From Paenibacillus sp. FSL R5-0623 (lineage in GTDB: Bacteria; Bacillota; Bacilli; Paenibacillales; Paenibacillaceae), in assembly GCF_037974265.1 (NCBI RefSeq), contig NZ_CP150233.1, positions 2,728,001-2,792,000 of the forward strand: a stretch of 64,000 nucleotides of DNA. The letters are read 5' to 3'. The notes under the pieces were generated by a model. It did not search any database and was not told where the DNA came from. It saw only the letters and a list, made by a program, of their open reading frames with translations. Position 1 is the stretch's first letter; each line of letters opens with the position of its first letter. Made by a program: the position numbers and the translations under genes. This document shows, one piece after another, positions 1-7,837 of this stretch.

Positions 1-389
1 CTCATCAAGAACTGGTTGTGCATATCTGTGATGAAGCAATCATAACAGAAGTGAATGAGACAGCAGCCATACTGGAACCCCACGAAAGTGAGCTTGAGCG
101 GACAAAACTTACTACAGTGCCGAGTACCAAGGTTGCTGTGCCAGGAATTCAGGAAGCACTCATTCGGATGGAGTGTGAACTGTATCAACACATTCCCATC
201 ACGAATGATGAGGGCAAACCGGTGAGTGACCTGCTGCTGGTACGCATTGTACAGTATCATTTCAGCGAACAAGTCTACAATCCGGACAAGGGCTATATCC
301 TGATGGATCATTTGAAACCAGTCAGCCGACTGGCGGGTAATGATTATGCCAAGCTTGGAGAGAGATTCACGGTGATTCGACCTGAATAG
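1..389 (+). CDS. Flavin reductase family protein, C-terminal part
   Basis: The reading frame is open from the left window edge (frame beginning at base 3) to a TAG at 387-389, so the start lies outside the window. The visible ~129 residues fit the C-terminal half of the FMN-binding split-barrel flavin reductase family (flavoredoxin/DIM6-NTAB type), which reduces FMN with NAD(P)H for partner oxygenases or reductases. The family call rests on overall resemblance: an HICDEA..EVNETAA stretch, a PGIQEALIRMECEL segment, then a short beta-rich tail. A GTG at 18 could serve as an internal start but would remove strands the fold needs. A strong terminator follows, so the gene is transcriptionally separate from the type III PKS downstream. 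Confidence 0.6.
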   Translation, partial: HQELVVHICDEAIITEVNETAAILEPHESELERTKLTTVPSTKVAVPGIQEALIRMECELYQHIPITNDEGKPVSDLLLVRIVQYHFSEQVYNPDKGYILMDHLKPVSRLAGNDYAKLGERFTVIRPE

Positions 390-435
390 TTCTGACAGAT
401 CGAATATGTAATATAGGAATGGGTTTAATCCTGTA

Positions 436-490
436 GCAAAGGCGGACAGCACGTGCGAAACTCGCATATGTTGTCCGCCTTTGCTTGTTA
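436..490 (+). terminator. Rho-independent terminator after the flavin reductase gene
   Basis: Thirteen-base arms GCAAAGGCGGACA (436-448) and TGTCCGCCTTTGC (472-484) are perfectly complementary, enclose a 23-base loop and are followed by a short T-rich stretch. Confidence 0.75.
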
Positions 491-554
491 ATATGAACAT
501 AAACAGGACAGGGAGTGAATAGACTTGTACTATATCCTGCACACATGTCATATG

Positions 555-575
555 AACCTATTTTACATATAGGTT
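555..575 (+). promoter_or_regulatory. Inverted repeat upstream of the type III PKS gene
   Basis: AACCTAT (555-561) and ATAGGTT (569-575) form a perfect dyad with a 7-base spacer, about 50 bases before the start codon. The position suits an operator or a leader hairpin. No regulator is identified. Confidence 0.25.
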
Positions 576-623
576 GTTTAACAAGCCTGCTTTTGAACAC
601 GTACGATATAGGAGGTTAAGCCG

Positions 624-1778
624 ATGAACCAGCTTGAGGCAACTACTGGGGCAAGTATTATGGGAATAGGAACGGCATGGCCTACCCACCGTATTGAGCA
701 AAAGGATGTGTCTGCCCGTCTCGCGCAAGCGCTGGAACATGAGCCGGATGCGAGAAGGTGGGCCAAACGAATCTTTAATCAGTGCGGTGTGGAGACTCGG
801 TACACGTGTGAACCGAATCTGCTTGAGCCTGTTGATTCTTGCCGATATTTACCCTTTACCAATGCGGAGGAGGTTCCGACTACATCCGAGCGTATGGGCA
901 AATACAAAGCTGCTGCTGTTCCACTTGGTCTCGAGGCGGCCGGACAGGCCATTCAGGATGCAGACGTAATCTCCTCGGAAATTACACATCTCATTACGGT
1001 GAGTTGCACGGGGCAATTCCTGCCCGGACTTGATGTTCGGCTGATCCAGCAGCTTGAACTGTCACCGCAGATCAACCGGATTCCACTGGTGTTTCAAGGA
1101 TGTGCAGCCGGTCTGAAGGCGATCCAACTGGCGAATTCAATCGTAACGACAGATCAGAAAGCTACGGTTCTCATCGTGTGTGTGGAACTATGCACACTTC
1201 ACTTTCAGCCATCTGCCAAACGGGACGACCTGTATGCCGCATCGTTTTTCGGAGACGGAGCCTCTGCCTGTGTTATTGGTGCATCCGGAACAGACCGCCA
1301 TGAATGTTTTCGACTAGGTCGTGGGCACTCAACGCTGCTCCCGGATTGTGCAGAAGAAATGATCTGGGAAGTGGGCAATACAGGCTTTGATCTCTACCTG
1401 TCACCACAGATTCCGAAGCTGCTTGGTTTGCATCTCGGTCCAGAGGTAGAGCGGTTGCTGGAGGGGAGCGGTTTACCGGACATATGGGCAATCCATCCGG
1501 GAGGCAGAGGTATCGTGGATGCCGTTCAGAAGTTGTATCAGTTGACAGATGAGCAGGTCTCCTACAGCCGAAACATCCTGCGGGATTATGGGAACCTGTC
1601 GTCCGTGACGATTCTTTTTGTTCTTCAAGCCATCCGCGAGGATTACAGACAGAAGGAAGGGCATTCCAGTGGGATAGCGCTGGCCTTTGGCCCGGGATTA
1701 ACAGCAGAGTTACTTCCTTTTACATACATCCCTGCCCCCATAGCGAACAGAACACCTGTGAATCATGGCATCCAATAG
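624..1778 (+). CDS. Type III polyketide synthase (chalcone/stilbene synthase family)
   Basis: This 384-residue protein has the usual length of a bacterial type III PKS. These homodimeric ketosynthases condense malonyl-CoA onto an acyl-CoA starter to make alkylpyrones, resorcinols or similar phenolics. The full catalytic triad is visible: Cys160 in FQGCAAG, His291 in IHPGGRGIVD and Asn324 in DYGNLSSVTI. The C-terminal glycine loop AFGPGLTAE is also present. AGGAGG lies 8 bases before ATG 624. The next gene on the same strand, 108 bases away, is an MMPL exporter, so a product-plus-export pair is likely. Bacillus bpsA is a family relative, but there the partner is a methyltransferase (bpsB), which is absent here. 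The substrate and product cannot be read from the sequence. Confidence 0.9.
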   Translation: MNQLEATTGASIMGIGTAWPTHRIEQKDVSARLAQALEHEPDARRWAKRIFNQCGVETRYTCEPNLLEPVDSCRYLPFTNAEEVPTTSERMGKYKAAAVPLGLEAAGQAIQDADVISSEITHLITVSCTGQFLPGLDVRLIQQLELSPQINRIPLVFQGCAAGLKAIQLANSIVTTDQKATVLIVCVELCTLHFQPSAKRDDLYAASFFGDGASACVIGASGTDRHECFRLGRGHSTLLPDCAEEMIWEVGNTGFDLYLSPQIPKLLGLHLGPEVERLLEGSGLPDIWAIHPGGRGIVDAVQKLYQLTDEQVSYSRNILRDYGNLSSVTILFVLQAIREDYRQKEGHSSGIALAFGPGLTAELLPFTYIPAPIANRTPVNHGIQ

Positions 1779-1886
1779 TTCGCGAACCCGAGTGAAGGAG
1801 ATATACACCGCAAGTGGTTGAATGTGCTTATGATCTTACCGATGAACATAATCGAATGACTAATCTGATCGCAGAGGAGCTTAGGT

Positions 1887-4133
1887 ATGGGTTATCGCAG
1901 ACTTGCTGCCTTCATCAGCCGATATCCGCGGTTCATTATTCTCTGCTGGGTATGTATCATCGGGATGTCAGCGGTCTGGGCATGGAAGTTACCTGACATT
2001 GTTCAAGATCACGGATTAAAGCGGGTTCACGGGGATGCGCAAGCGGTTGAACTTCTACTGGAGGACGAATTCAGTTCTCCTGCTGATCCGGTTATTCTGT
2101 TGTTTGAGAAAAAGGAAAATACCTCGCCGTTACAGTTCCGACAGTGGATCAAGGATCGTTTGACACAGGTTCAAGTGCTGCCTGCGGTAACTTCTATCAA
2201 GTCCCCTCTGGATGCTAGCGAAAGGGTGACGCTGCAAGACCAAAGGGCATATGCCCTTGTGAAAATGGATGTGCCCGCGCATCAGATGGGTCCCCCACTG
2301 GAGCAGTTGCGCGCCGTGCTTGCAACAGACGGTCCAGGTACGGTGCAATTGACGGGAAAGGCAGTCGTCCAGCAGGATGTCAATCATCTGAGCTTTCGTG
2401 ATCTGGAACGGGCAGAGATGGTGGGCCTACCGATTGCCCTGATCGTTTTGTGTTTTGCATTCAGGGGGCTATATGCTGCGTTGATTGCTGTCATGATGGG
2501 GATCAGTGCTGTGATTACCGCGATGGGAGTCACGTCACTCCTTGGTTACAATCTGGAATTGTCCAACTTTATCATTAATGTGATTCCAATGGTGGGCATG
2601 GCACTAAGTATAGACTTTGCCCTGATCATCCTGAGCAGGTACAGGGAAGAACTTCAGCGGGCCTATGAAGATAAAGGCAAAGCTAACGTTACGGGCAGCA
2701 GCCTGGATATGCAGAGCGAGGTTTTGCGGAGCGAGATTCTTCAGCGAACATTACGTACAGCAGGCAGAGCAGTGTTGTTCTCGGCAGCTTGCGTGCTCCT
2801 TGGACTGCTGGGTCTGCTCTGGATTAGACTGCCGATGTTTCTGAGTGTCTCTTTGGGAGCCATTATTGTTCTGCTCTTATCGCTACTGTTAAATGTTACG
2901 CTGCTGCCAGCTCTGCTGTCACTGTCTGCGGATCGGGTCTTCAGGCGAAAGTCAGTTCATTCGTTACCTAGAGGTTCAGTCTGGCATCGATGGTCAGCAA
3001 TGGTCATGAAACGACCCGTCAGTATGGCCATTGGAGGTACGGTTGTGCTGCTCCTGTGTGTTTATCCAGTGACCCGGCTGGAACTGTCCGTCCCGGATGC
3101 CTCTTCACTGCCAGAGAGAATGGAGTCCCGCCAGGCAGCAGAGCAGTTGCAACATGATTTTGGGCAAAAGAATACCTCCGCCATCGAGATCGTGATTGGC
3201 GGACAGCAGGAAATGTTGACTGCCTCTCACTGGCAGTTGGCCCACAACAAAGCCCGTCAACTACTGCAGGACTCAGACATATTGAGCATTGTTTCACCAT
3301 GGGGCCTATTACAGCCGAATCAAAATGACTCGCAGAGCCTTTTTCAAGTTCCAACGTCGGCGCTCACTCCTTCCATAGAAGGCAAGGAGTCAACAAGGAC
3401 GGCATGGCTGCGTTCAACGGTCTCTGACCATTCCATACGATTGATAGCCAACGTGTACGGGGAACCCGGGTCGGAGCAGGTCGCAGACTGGCTGGAACGA
3501 ATGAGGAATAGCGATCATGCACTAGGTTCCAATAACGTAAAACTACGTTATGGGGGGGAAGCTGCCAAGCAGTATGAAATAATGCAGGAAGTCACAAGTC
3601 AACTGCCCAAAGTGCTGGTATTTGTAGTGGTCACCAATTATCTTGTGTTACTGGCGGCATTCCGATCGATGCTTATTCCAATTAAGGCAATTGTGATGAA
3701 TCTGCTCAGCTTAGCCGCTTCATTTGGCATATTGGTATGGGTGTTCAATCAAGGACATCTGGGTATGGAGCCGTCAGCCATTGCCATTATGATTCCTGTA
3801 TTCATTGCAGGATTGGTGTTTGGCATATCCATGGATTATGGTGTGTTTATGCTGAGCCGTATTCAGGAAGTGTATAGACGAACCGGAGACAGTGATGTGG
3901 CTGTCCAACAGGGATTGGCTTCCACAGGCCGTCTGGTTACCTCCGCAGCGGCAATTCTGCTTGCGGTGACCGTGCCGTTTGCTTTTGCCGAAGTTGCAGG
4001 TGTGAGGCAGTTAGGGATCGGAATCACGGCAGCGGTGTTGATTGATGTTACATTAATCCGTCTAATATTGGTACCTGCATTGATGAAATTAATGGGCAGG
4101 TGGAACTGGTGGCTGCCAGGTCAGACGAAATGA
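1887..4133 (+). CDS. MMPL/RND-family membrane transporter (YdfJ-like)
   Basis: A 748-residue transporter with the two-fold MMPL layout. There is an N-terminal membrane helix (about residues 12-34), a large extracytoplasmic loop, a helix bundle (about 178-360), a second N-like helix (about 380-400), a second loop, then a second bundle (about 590-740). MMPL proteins export lipids, polyketides and drugs using the proton gradient; the motif-rich segments SIDFALIILSRY and SMDYGVFMLSRI are the paired helix-4 signatures of the family. GAGGAGCTTAGG precedes ATG 1887. The close placement behind the type III PKS suggests export of its product or delivery of it to the membrane, which is inference. A terminator follows directly. 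Confidence 0.88.
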   Translation: MGYRRLAAFISRYPRFIILCWVCIIGMSAVWAWKLPDIVQDHGLKRVHGDAQAVELLLEDEFSSPADPVILLFEKKENTSPLQFRQWIKDRLTQVQVLPAVTSIKSPLDASERVTLQDQRAYALVKMDVPAHQMGPPLEQLRAVLATDGPGTVQLTGKAVVQQDVNHLSFRDLERAEMVGLPIALIVLCFAFRGLYAALIAVMMGISAVITAMGVTSLLGYNLELSNFIINVIPMVGMALSIDFALIILSRYREELQRAYEDKGKANVTGSSLDMQSEVLRSEILQRTLRTAGRAVLFSAACVLLGLLGLLWIRLPMFLSVSLGAIIVLLLSLLLNVTLLPALLSLSADRVFRRKSVHSLPRGSVWHRWSAMVMKRPVSMAIGGTVVLLLCVYPVTRLELSVPDASSLPERMESRQAAEQLQHDFGQKNTSAIEIVIGGQQEMLTASHWQLAHNKARQLLQDSDILSIVSPWGLLQPNQNDSQSLFQVPTSALTPSIEGKESTRTAWLRSTVSDHSIRLIANVYGEPGSEQVADWLERMRNSDHALGSNNVKLRYGGEAAKQYEIMQEVTSQLPKVLVFVVVTNYLVLLAAFRSMLIPIKAIVMNLLSLAASFGILVWVFNQGHLGMEPSAIAIMIPVFIAGLVFGISMDYGVFMLSRIQEVYRRTGDSDVAVQQGLASTGRLVTSAAAILLAVTVPFAFAEVAGVRQLGIGITAAVLIDVTLIRLILVPALMKLMGRWNWWLPGQTK

Positions 4134-4135
4134 AG

Positions 4136-4179
4136 GGTATTTCCGTAACCTGTCTTCAGGTTGGAGATATCCTTTTTTT
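4136..4179 (+). terminator. Terminator after the MMPL transporter gene
   Basis: AACCTG-tctt-CAGGTT forms the stem top, extended outward with mismatches by GGTAT and ATATCC, and is followed by seven T residues. Confidence 0.7.
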
Positions 4180-4225
4180 GGCTAGAAATCGTGTGATTCT
4201 ATTCAAAACAGGCAAACATGTTCAA

Positions 4226-4253
4226 TTCATGGGTGACATAGATGTTCTATAAT
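4226..4253 (+). promoter_or_regulatory. Possible sigma-A promoter for the hydrolase gene
   Basis: A perfect -10 TATAAT (4248-4253) lies 16 bases after a weak -35 TTCATG (4226-4231), about 70 bases before ATG 4324. Confidence 0.35.
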
Positions 4254-4323
4254 GGATGGGATTAATTCCAACTGACAGTCTTTTATCTACGTTATCCTAC
4301 GAAAACAGGAGGGACACAGGCCC

Positions 4324-5343
4324 ATGTTTGATATTGAAGCCTATCTACAACAACAAACGAATCTCAGTGGTCGTTCCGCGTATCATGCAGATCAACCCCT
4401 GGAGTTATGGCGCAGTCAGTTACGTACTCGTGTGAAAGAACGGCTGGGCGGTTTTCCAACGATGGCGGCCGCACTGAATCCTGTCTTACTGGAGCGCATT
4501 ACATGTGACGGATATATCCGGGAGCGGATTGAAATCACGACCTATGCAGGACTTCGCATGCCTGTATATTTATTAATTCCGGGTGATGGAAGCGTTACTG
4601 ATGCAAAGAGACCTGCTATTGTTGCTTGTCATGGGCATGGCTACGGTAGCCGAGAGATATCGGGCATGGAACCGGATGGATCGCCACGGACAGGAGAGCC
4701 CGGATTACACAAGGACTTTGCAGTAGCTCTTGTGAAACGTGGATATGTGGTTGCGGCTCCAGAGTTGCTCGGATTTGGTGATCGAAGATTGGAAGAGGAC
4801 TGCGATGCGCCACCAGGGGTAAGCTCCTGCACGAAGATTGCTGCGCATCTGCTCATGGTGGGGAAGACCCTCGCCGGTCATAGGGTGTATGAAACAACAC
4901 GAGTATTGGATTATGTATCTACCCGGCCAGAAGTGGATTCGGAGCGAATTGGAAGCATGGGTATCTCGGGTGGTGGGCTGGTGACCGCATTTACAGCCGC
5001 GTTGGATGAACGGTTCCGGGCAACTGTAGTAAGTGGTTATGCAAGTACATTCCAGGGCAGCATACTGGATCGGAACCATTGTCTGGACAACTATGTGCCA
5101 GGTATCCTGCGTGAAGCGGAGTTGCCGGATCTCATCGGCCTCATTGTGCCTAGGCCACTTTTTATTGAAGCCGGAAGTGATGATCAGGTGTTCCCAATCC
5201 ATACAGCGAGAGAGGCGTACGCGCGTTTGACCCACATATATGAGCAGGCGGGAGTACCAGAATCACTGGATGCGGATTTCTTTACAGGTGGACATGAAAT
5301 TAGCGGTGCGAAGGCTTATGAATGGCTTGATCAAGTGCTGTGA
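4324..5343 (+). CDS. Alpha/beta hydrolase (dienelactone hydrolase / acetyl xylan esterase-like)
   Basis: A 339-residue cytoplasmic hydrolase with no signal peptide. The nucleophile elbow GISGGG (Ser215), an acid residue in GSDDQVF (Asp286/287) and His324 in GGHEI give a complete Ser-Asp-His triad. The oxyanion region is in the ACHGHGYGSRE segment. This arrangement, with a long N-terminal cap before the first core strand, resembles the large alpha/beta hydrolases related to acetyl xylan esterases; the actual ester is unknown. AGGAGG lies about 10 bases before ATG. The next gene encodes a secreted pectin-type acetylesterase, so a role in deacetylating imported plant polysaccharide fragments is plausible but inferred. 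Confidence 0.75.
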   Translation: MFDIEAYLQQQTNLSGRSAYHADQPLELWRSQLRTRVKERLGGFPTMAAALNPVLLERITCDGYIRERIEITTYAGLRMPVYLLIPGDGSVTDAKRPAIVACHGHGYGSREISGMEPDGSPRTGEPGLHKDFAVALVKRGYVVAAPELLGFGDRRLEEDCDAPPGVSSCTKIAAHLLMVGKTLAGHRVYETTRVLDYVSTRPEVDSERIGSMGISGGGLVTAFTAALDERFRATVVSGYASTFQGSILDRNHCLDNYVPGILREAELPDLIGLIVPRPLFIEAGSDDQVFPIHTAREAYARLTHIYEQAGVPESLDADFFTGGHEISGAKAYEWLDQVL

Positions 5344-5394
5344 AGCTGTGGATCGCGCACCAATTTAATTCTGATTCGAGAGGAGAATTCAGTG

Positions 5395-6567
5395 ATGAAA
5401 TGGTCAATATCGGTAAAGCTTCTGCTCTGTTTTGTTCTGTTTGCGAGTACAATGGGCATTGGCCTGGGAAGCAGTGGAGGGCAAGTCGCCGAAGCGGCAA
5501 CGGACAATTACAGATTTGATTTTGGTTCGGGTGCTGTTGAGAGCGGTTACACAGGCGTGTCCGCAGGAGATGCCTATACGCCTACGAAAGGTTATGGCTT
5601 CAACACACCTGCACAGATGAGGAATGTGTCTGCCTCAGGAAGCGGGGTTAAGAGTGACGCTGTGCAGTTTCTGACGTACGGCACCAAGAGCACCAATACC
5701 TTCAATGTGAATCTGTCCAATGGCCTATATGAGGTCAAAGTGGTTCTGGGCAATACAGCGAGAGCGAGTGTGGCTGCAGAAGGTGTGTACCAGATTATTA
5801 ATATGACGGGCAACGGGGCAACGGACCAATTTCAAATTCCGGTGACTGACGGGCAATTAAACCTGCTGGTCACGGAAGGAAAGACAGGCACCGCCTTCAC
5901 ACTTAGTGCACTCGAAATCCGGAAGTTATCCAATCAGACTGTTACCAACCGCACAATCTACATTGGTGGTGACTCAACGGTATGTAATTACTATCCACTG
6001 GGTAGCAGTGTACAGGGAGGTTGGGGACAGCTATTTCCGTCCTATGTGAACAATTCCACCTTCCAGGTTCGAAATATGGCATCAAGTGGTCAATTTGCAA
6101 GAGGATTCCGCGATGATGGTCAGATGGAAGCGATTCTAAAGTATATTAAGCCGGGAGATTATTTTATTTTGCAATTCGGAATTAACGATACCAATGCCAA
6201 GAATAATACAACGGAGGCTCAGTTCAAAGAGATTATGAGGGATATGGTCCGCCAGGCGAAGAACAAAGGAGCAACGGTCATCCTCTCCACGCCTCAGGGC
6301 CGGGCAACAGACTTTAATACAGCCAATGTACATCAAGCGGAGAACCGCTGGTACAACCAATCAACCCGTGCACTAGCTCAGGAAGAGGGGGTCACCCTGG
6401 TTGAACTGAATAAGTTGAGTTCGGCTTATTTCACATCCATTGGTCCGGCGGCAACACTCGCTCTGTATATGACAGGGGATAGTCTGCATCCGAATCGTCA
6501 GGGTGCTGCCGAGCTGGCTCGTATTGTGGCTGCCGATTTGAGAAGACAGGGACTGAATGGATTCTGA
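5395..6567 (+). CDS. Secreted SGNH hydrolase, rhamnogalacturonan acetylesterase-like
   Basis: An N-terminal signal peptide (about residues 1-35, ending in the region AEAATDN) is followed by a beta-sandwich module (about 36-180; FDFGSG..GYTGV, typical of the N-terminal domain in CE12-like enzymes). A C-terminal SGNH/GDSL esterase domain comes next. Visible catalytic blocks are GGDSTVCNYY (block I Ser), the Gly of MASSGQFARGF, FGINDTN (block III Asn) and the DSLHPN block with the Asp/His pair. Such enzymes remove acetyl groups from pectin rhamnogalacturonan. AGGAG at 5381-5385 favours ATG 5395, although a GTG lies directly before it at 5392. The neighbouring alpha/beta hydrolase may act in the same degradative route. 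Confidence 0.85.
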   Translation: MKWSISVKLLLCFVLFASTMGIGLGSSGGQVAEAATDNYRFDFGSGAVESGYTGVSAGDAYTPTKGYGFNTPAQMRNVSASGSGVKSDAVQFLTYGTKSTNTFNVNLSNGLYEVKVVLGNTARASVAAEGVYQIINMTGNGATDQFQIPVTDGQLNLLVTEGKTGTAFTLSALEIRKLSNQTVTNRTIYIGGDSTVCNYYPLGSSVQGGWGQLFPSYVNNSTFQVRNMASSGQFARGFRDDGQMEAILKYIKPGDYFILQFGINDTNAKNNTTEAQFKEIMRDMVRQAKNKGATVILSTPQGRATDFNTANVHQAENRWYNQSTRALAQEEGVTLVELNKLSSAYFTSIGPAATLALYMTGDSLHPNRQGAAELARIVAADLRRQGLNGF

Positions 6568-6613
6568 CGTACCTTATCGTGCTCTAATCATGGCTGATAT
6601 GATCCGTGTATGA

Positions 6614-6674
6614 AAAATAAAAAAATACTCCCGGGAACAAACCGCGAAACGGGCGGTTGGTCCTCGGGGGTATT
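6614..6674 (-). terminator. Terminator of the mrp operon
   Basis: On the minus strand, AATACCCCCG (6674-6665) pairs with CGGGAGTATT (6633-6624), with an inner ACCGC/GCGGT stem, and is followed by a run of T residues (6625-6614). It sits 20 bases beyond the mrpG stop codon. The mirror orientation lacks a good T run. Confidence 0.75.
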
Positions 6675-6694
6675 CGTTATGCCTAGGCTGGGGA

Positions 6695-7087
6695 TTACTC
6701 CATCATATCCTTGGCTTCATGGTTCACTTTTTTTCCTTTTAACAAGGGTTCCAGTTCATCTTGAACGCTCTGTTCCCAGAGCGGTACATCTGTACGATAG
6801 GCAGCCCGTCCGTTCAGATGTCCGGCGACCGGAGCCGTGATGAATACAAACAGGATACCTAACAACAAGCGGGCACTGATATAGTTATCGAAGTACCAGA
6901 AGTAGAAAAATGTAGCACTTAATACACAGAACACACCAAGTGTCATACTTTTGGTTGCGGCATGGGCACGTAGATATACATCAGGCAGACGAATAAGTCC
7001 GAATGCACTGAGTGCACTGAGTAGTGCACCGAGCAGTACGAGTAGACCTATAGCGGTTTCAGCGGTTACTTTAGCGATCTCCATCAT
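6695..7087 (-). CDS. mrpG: Mrp Na+/H+ antiporter subunit G
   Basis: A small membrane subunit of the Mrp (Mnh/Pha) cation/proton antiporter, with three hydrophobic helices and the family pattern GLIRLPDVYLRAHAATKSMTLG. The frame could start further up at 7123, but the family N-terminus and a GGGGGCGG ribosome binding site favour the ATG at 7087 (or the adjacent 7084). It overlaps the end of mrpF by 17 bases, as is usual for coupled mrp genes. The C-terminal tail is longer and more charged than the membrane core. It is the last gene of the operon. Confidence 0.9.
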   Translation of the reverse strand: MMEIAKVTAETAIGLLVLLGALLSALSAFGLIRLPDVYLRAHAATKSMTLGVFCVLSATFFYFWYFDNYISARLLLGILFVFITAPVAGHLNGRAAYRTDVPLWEQSVQDELEPLLKGKKVNHEAKDMME

Positions 7088-7355
7088 TTTTGAATACCGC
7101 CCCCCGTTCAATATAACGTGCAAATGCCACTGTACTTAAAAAAGCCAAAATGCCAATCAGCAAGATAATATCCAGATAGGCTTGGGTTTGCAGCATCATC
7201 GACAGAACGGCAACGATGGCAATCACATTGATACCGATGGTATCCAGTGCCGTGATCCGGTCAGCCATGGATGGTCCCCGAAGCACCCTGTACAAGCAAC
7301 CCAGAATGGCTAAGGAGAGAATGAGCAATGAGATGAACAACAGTGAGGATAACAT
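7071..7355 (-). CDS. mrpF: Mrp Na+/H+ antiporter subunit F
   Basis: 94 residues with three membrane helices and the MrpF signature RVLRGPSMADRITALDTIG, followed by a hydrophobic stretch. It abuts mrpE (sharing one base) and overlaps mrpG. MrpF is part of the seven-subunit Mrp complex that exchanges Na+ for protons in alkaline or saline conditions. Confidence 0.93.
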   Translation of the reverse strand: MLSSLLFISLLILSLAILGCLYRVLRGPSMADRITALDTIGINVIAIVAVLSMMLQTQAYLDIILLIGILAFLSTVAFARYIERGAVFKNDGDR

Positions 7356-7837
7356 TAACGCGTCACCTCCATAATTGCTTTTTCGAATGTATTTTGGATA
7401 TTATCTCTCATTTTCTGTTCATCCTTGATATCCAGTGCGTGAATAAACAGTTTGCGTTGGTTACCGGAGATCTCAAGCGGCAGAGAACCTGGTGTCAATG
7501 AGATGAGTAAGCAGAGCAGAGTAACTTCCCAATCCGAGGACAATTGAGTTTTATACGTAAAAATACCGGGCCTTATATCTAACTTTGGCTTGATAATCTG
7601 GCGTATAACCTCAATGCTGGCTCGCACCAGTTCCTTGAACAGCAGAGTAATCAGTTTGAAGATGGCCCAGACTCGCACAACATAGAAGCGCTGGGGGAAG
7701 AATCTGCGCATCCCCCCGATGAGAAGCAGTCCGAGCAGGTAACCTATGAGAAAACCAACACCATTCCAGGCGTTGTTCAGAAACATCCATACAAAAGCAA
7801 TGATAAGATTCAGTACAATCTGAAAGGCCATAGACAT
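7355..7837 (-). CDS. mrpE: Mrp Na+/H+ antiporter subunit E
   Basis: 160 residues, the normal MrpE length. Two N-terminal membrane helices (FQIVLNLIIAFVWMFL and GFLIGYLLGLLLIGG) are followed by a long soluble domain with the family motif TLLCLLISLTPGSLPLEIS. It sits between mrpD and mrpF with single-base junctions, as expected for a translationally coupled operon. Confidence 0.93.
   Translation of the reverse strand: MSMAFQIVLNLIIAFVWMFLNNAWNGVGFLIGYLLGLLLIGGMRRFFPQRFYVVRVWAIFKLITLLFKELVRASIEVIRQIIKPKLDIRPGIFTYKTQLSSDWEVTLLCLLISLTPGSLPLEISGNQRKLFIHALDIKDEQKMRDNIQNTFEKAIMEVTR

Noticed and set aside
4705..5235. 176-aa minus-strand frame
   Set aside because: Antisense to the alpha/beta hydrolase gene with a complete catalytic triad; composition is shadow-like.
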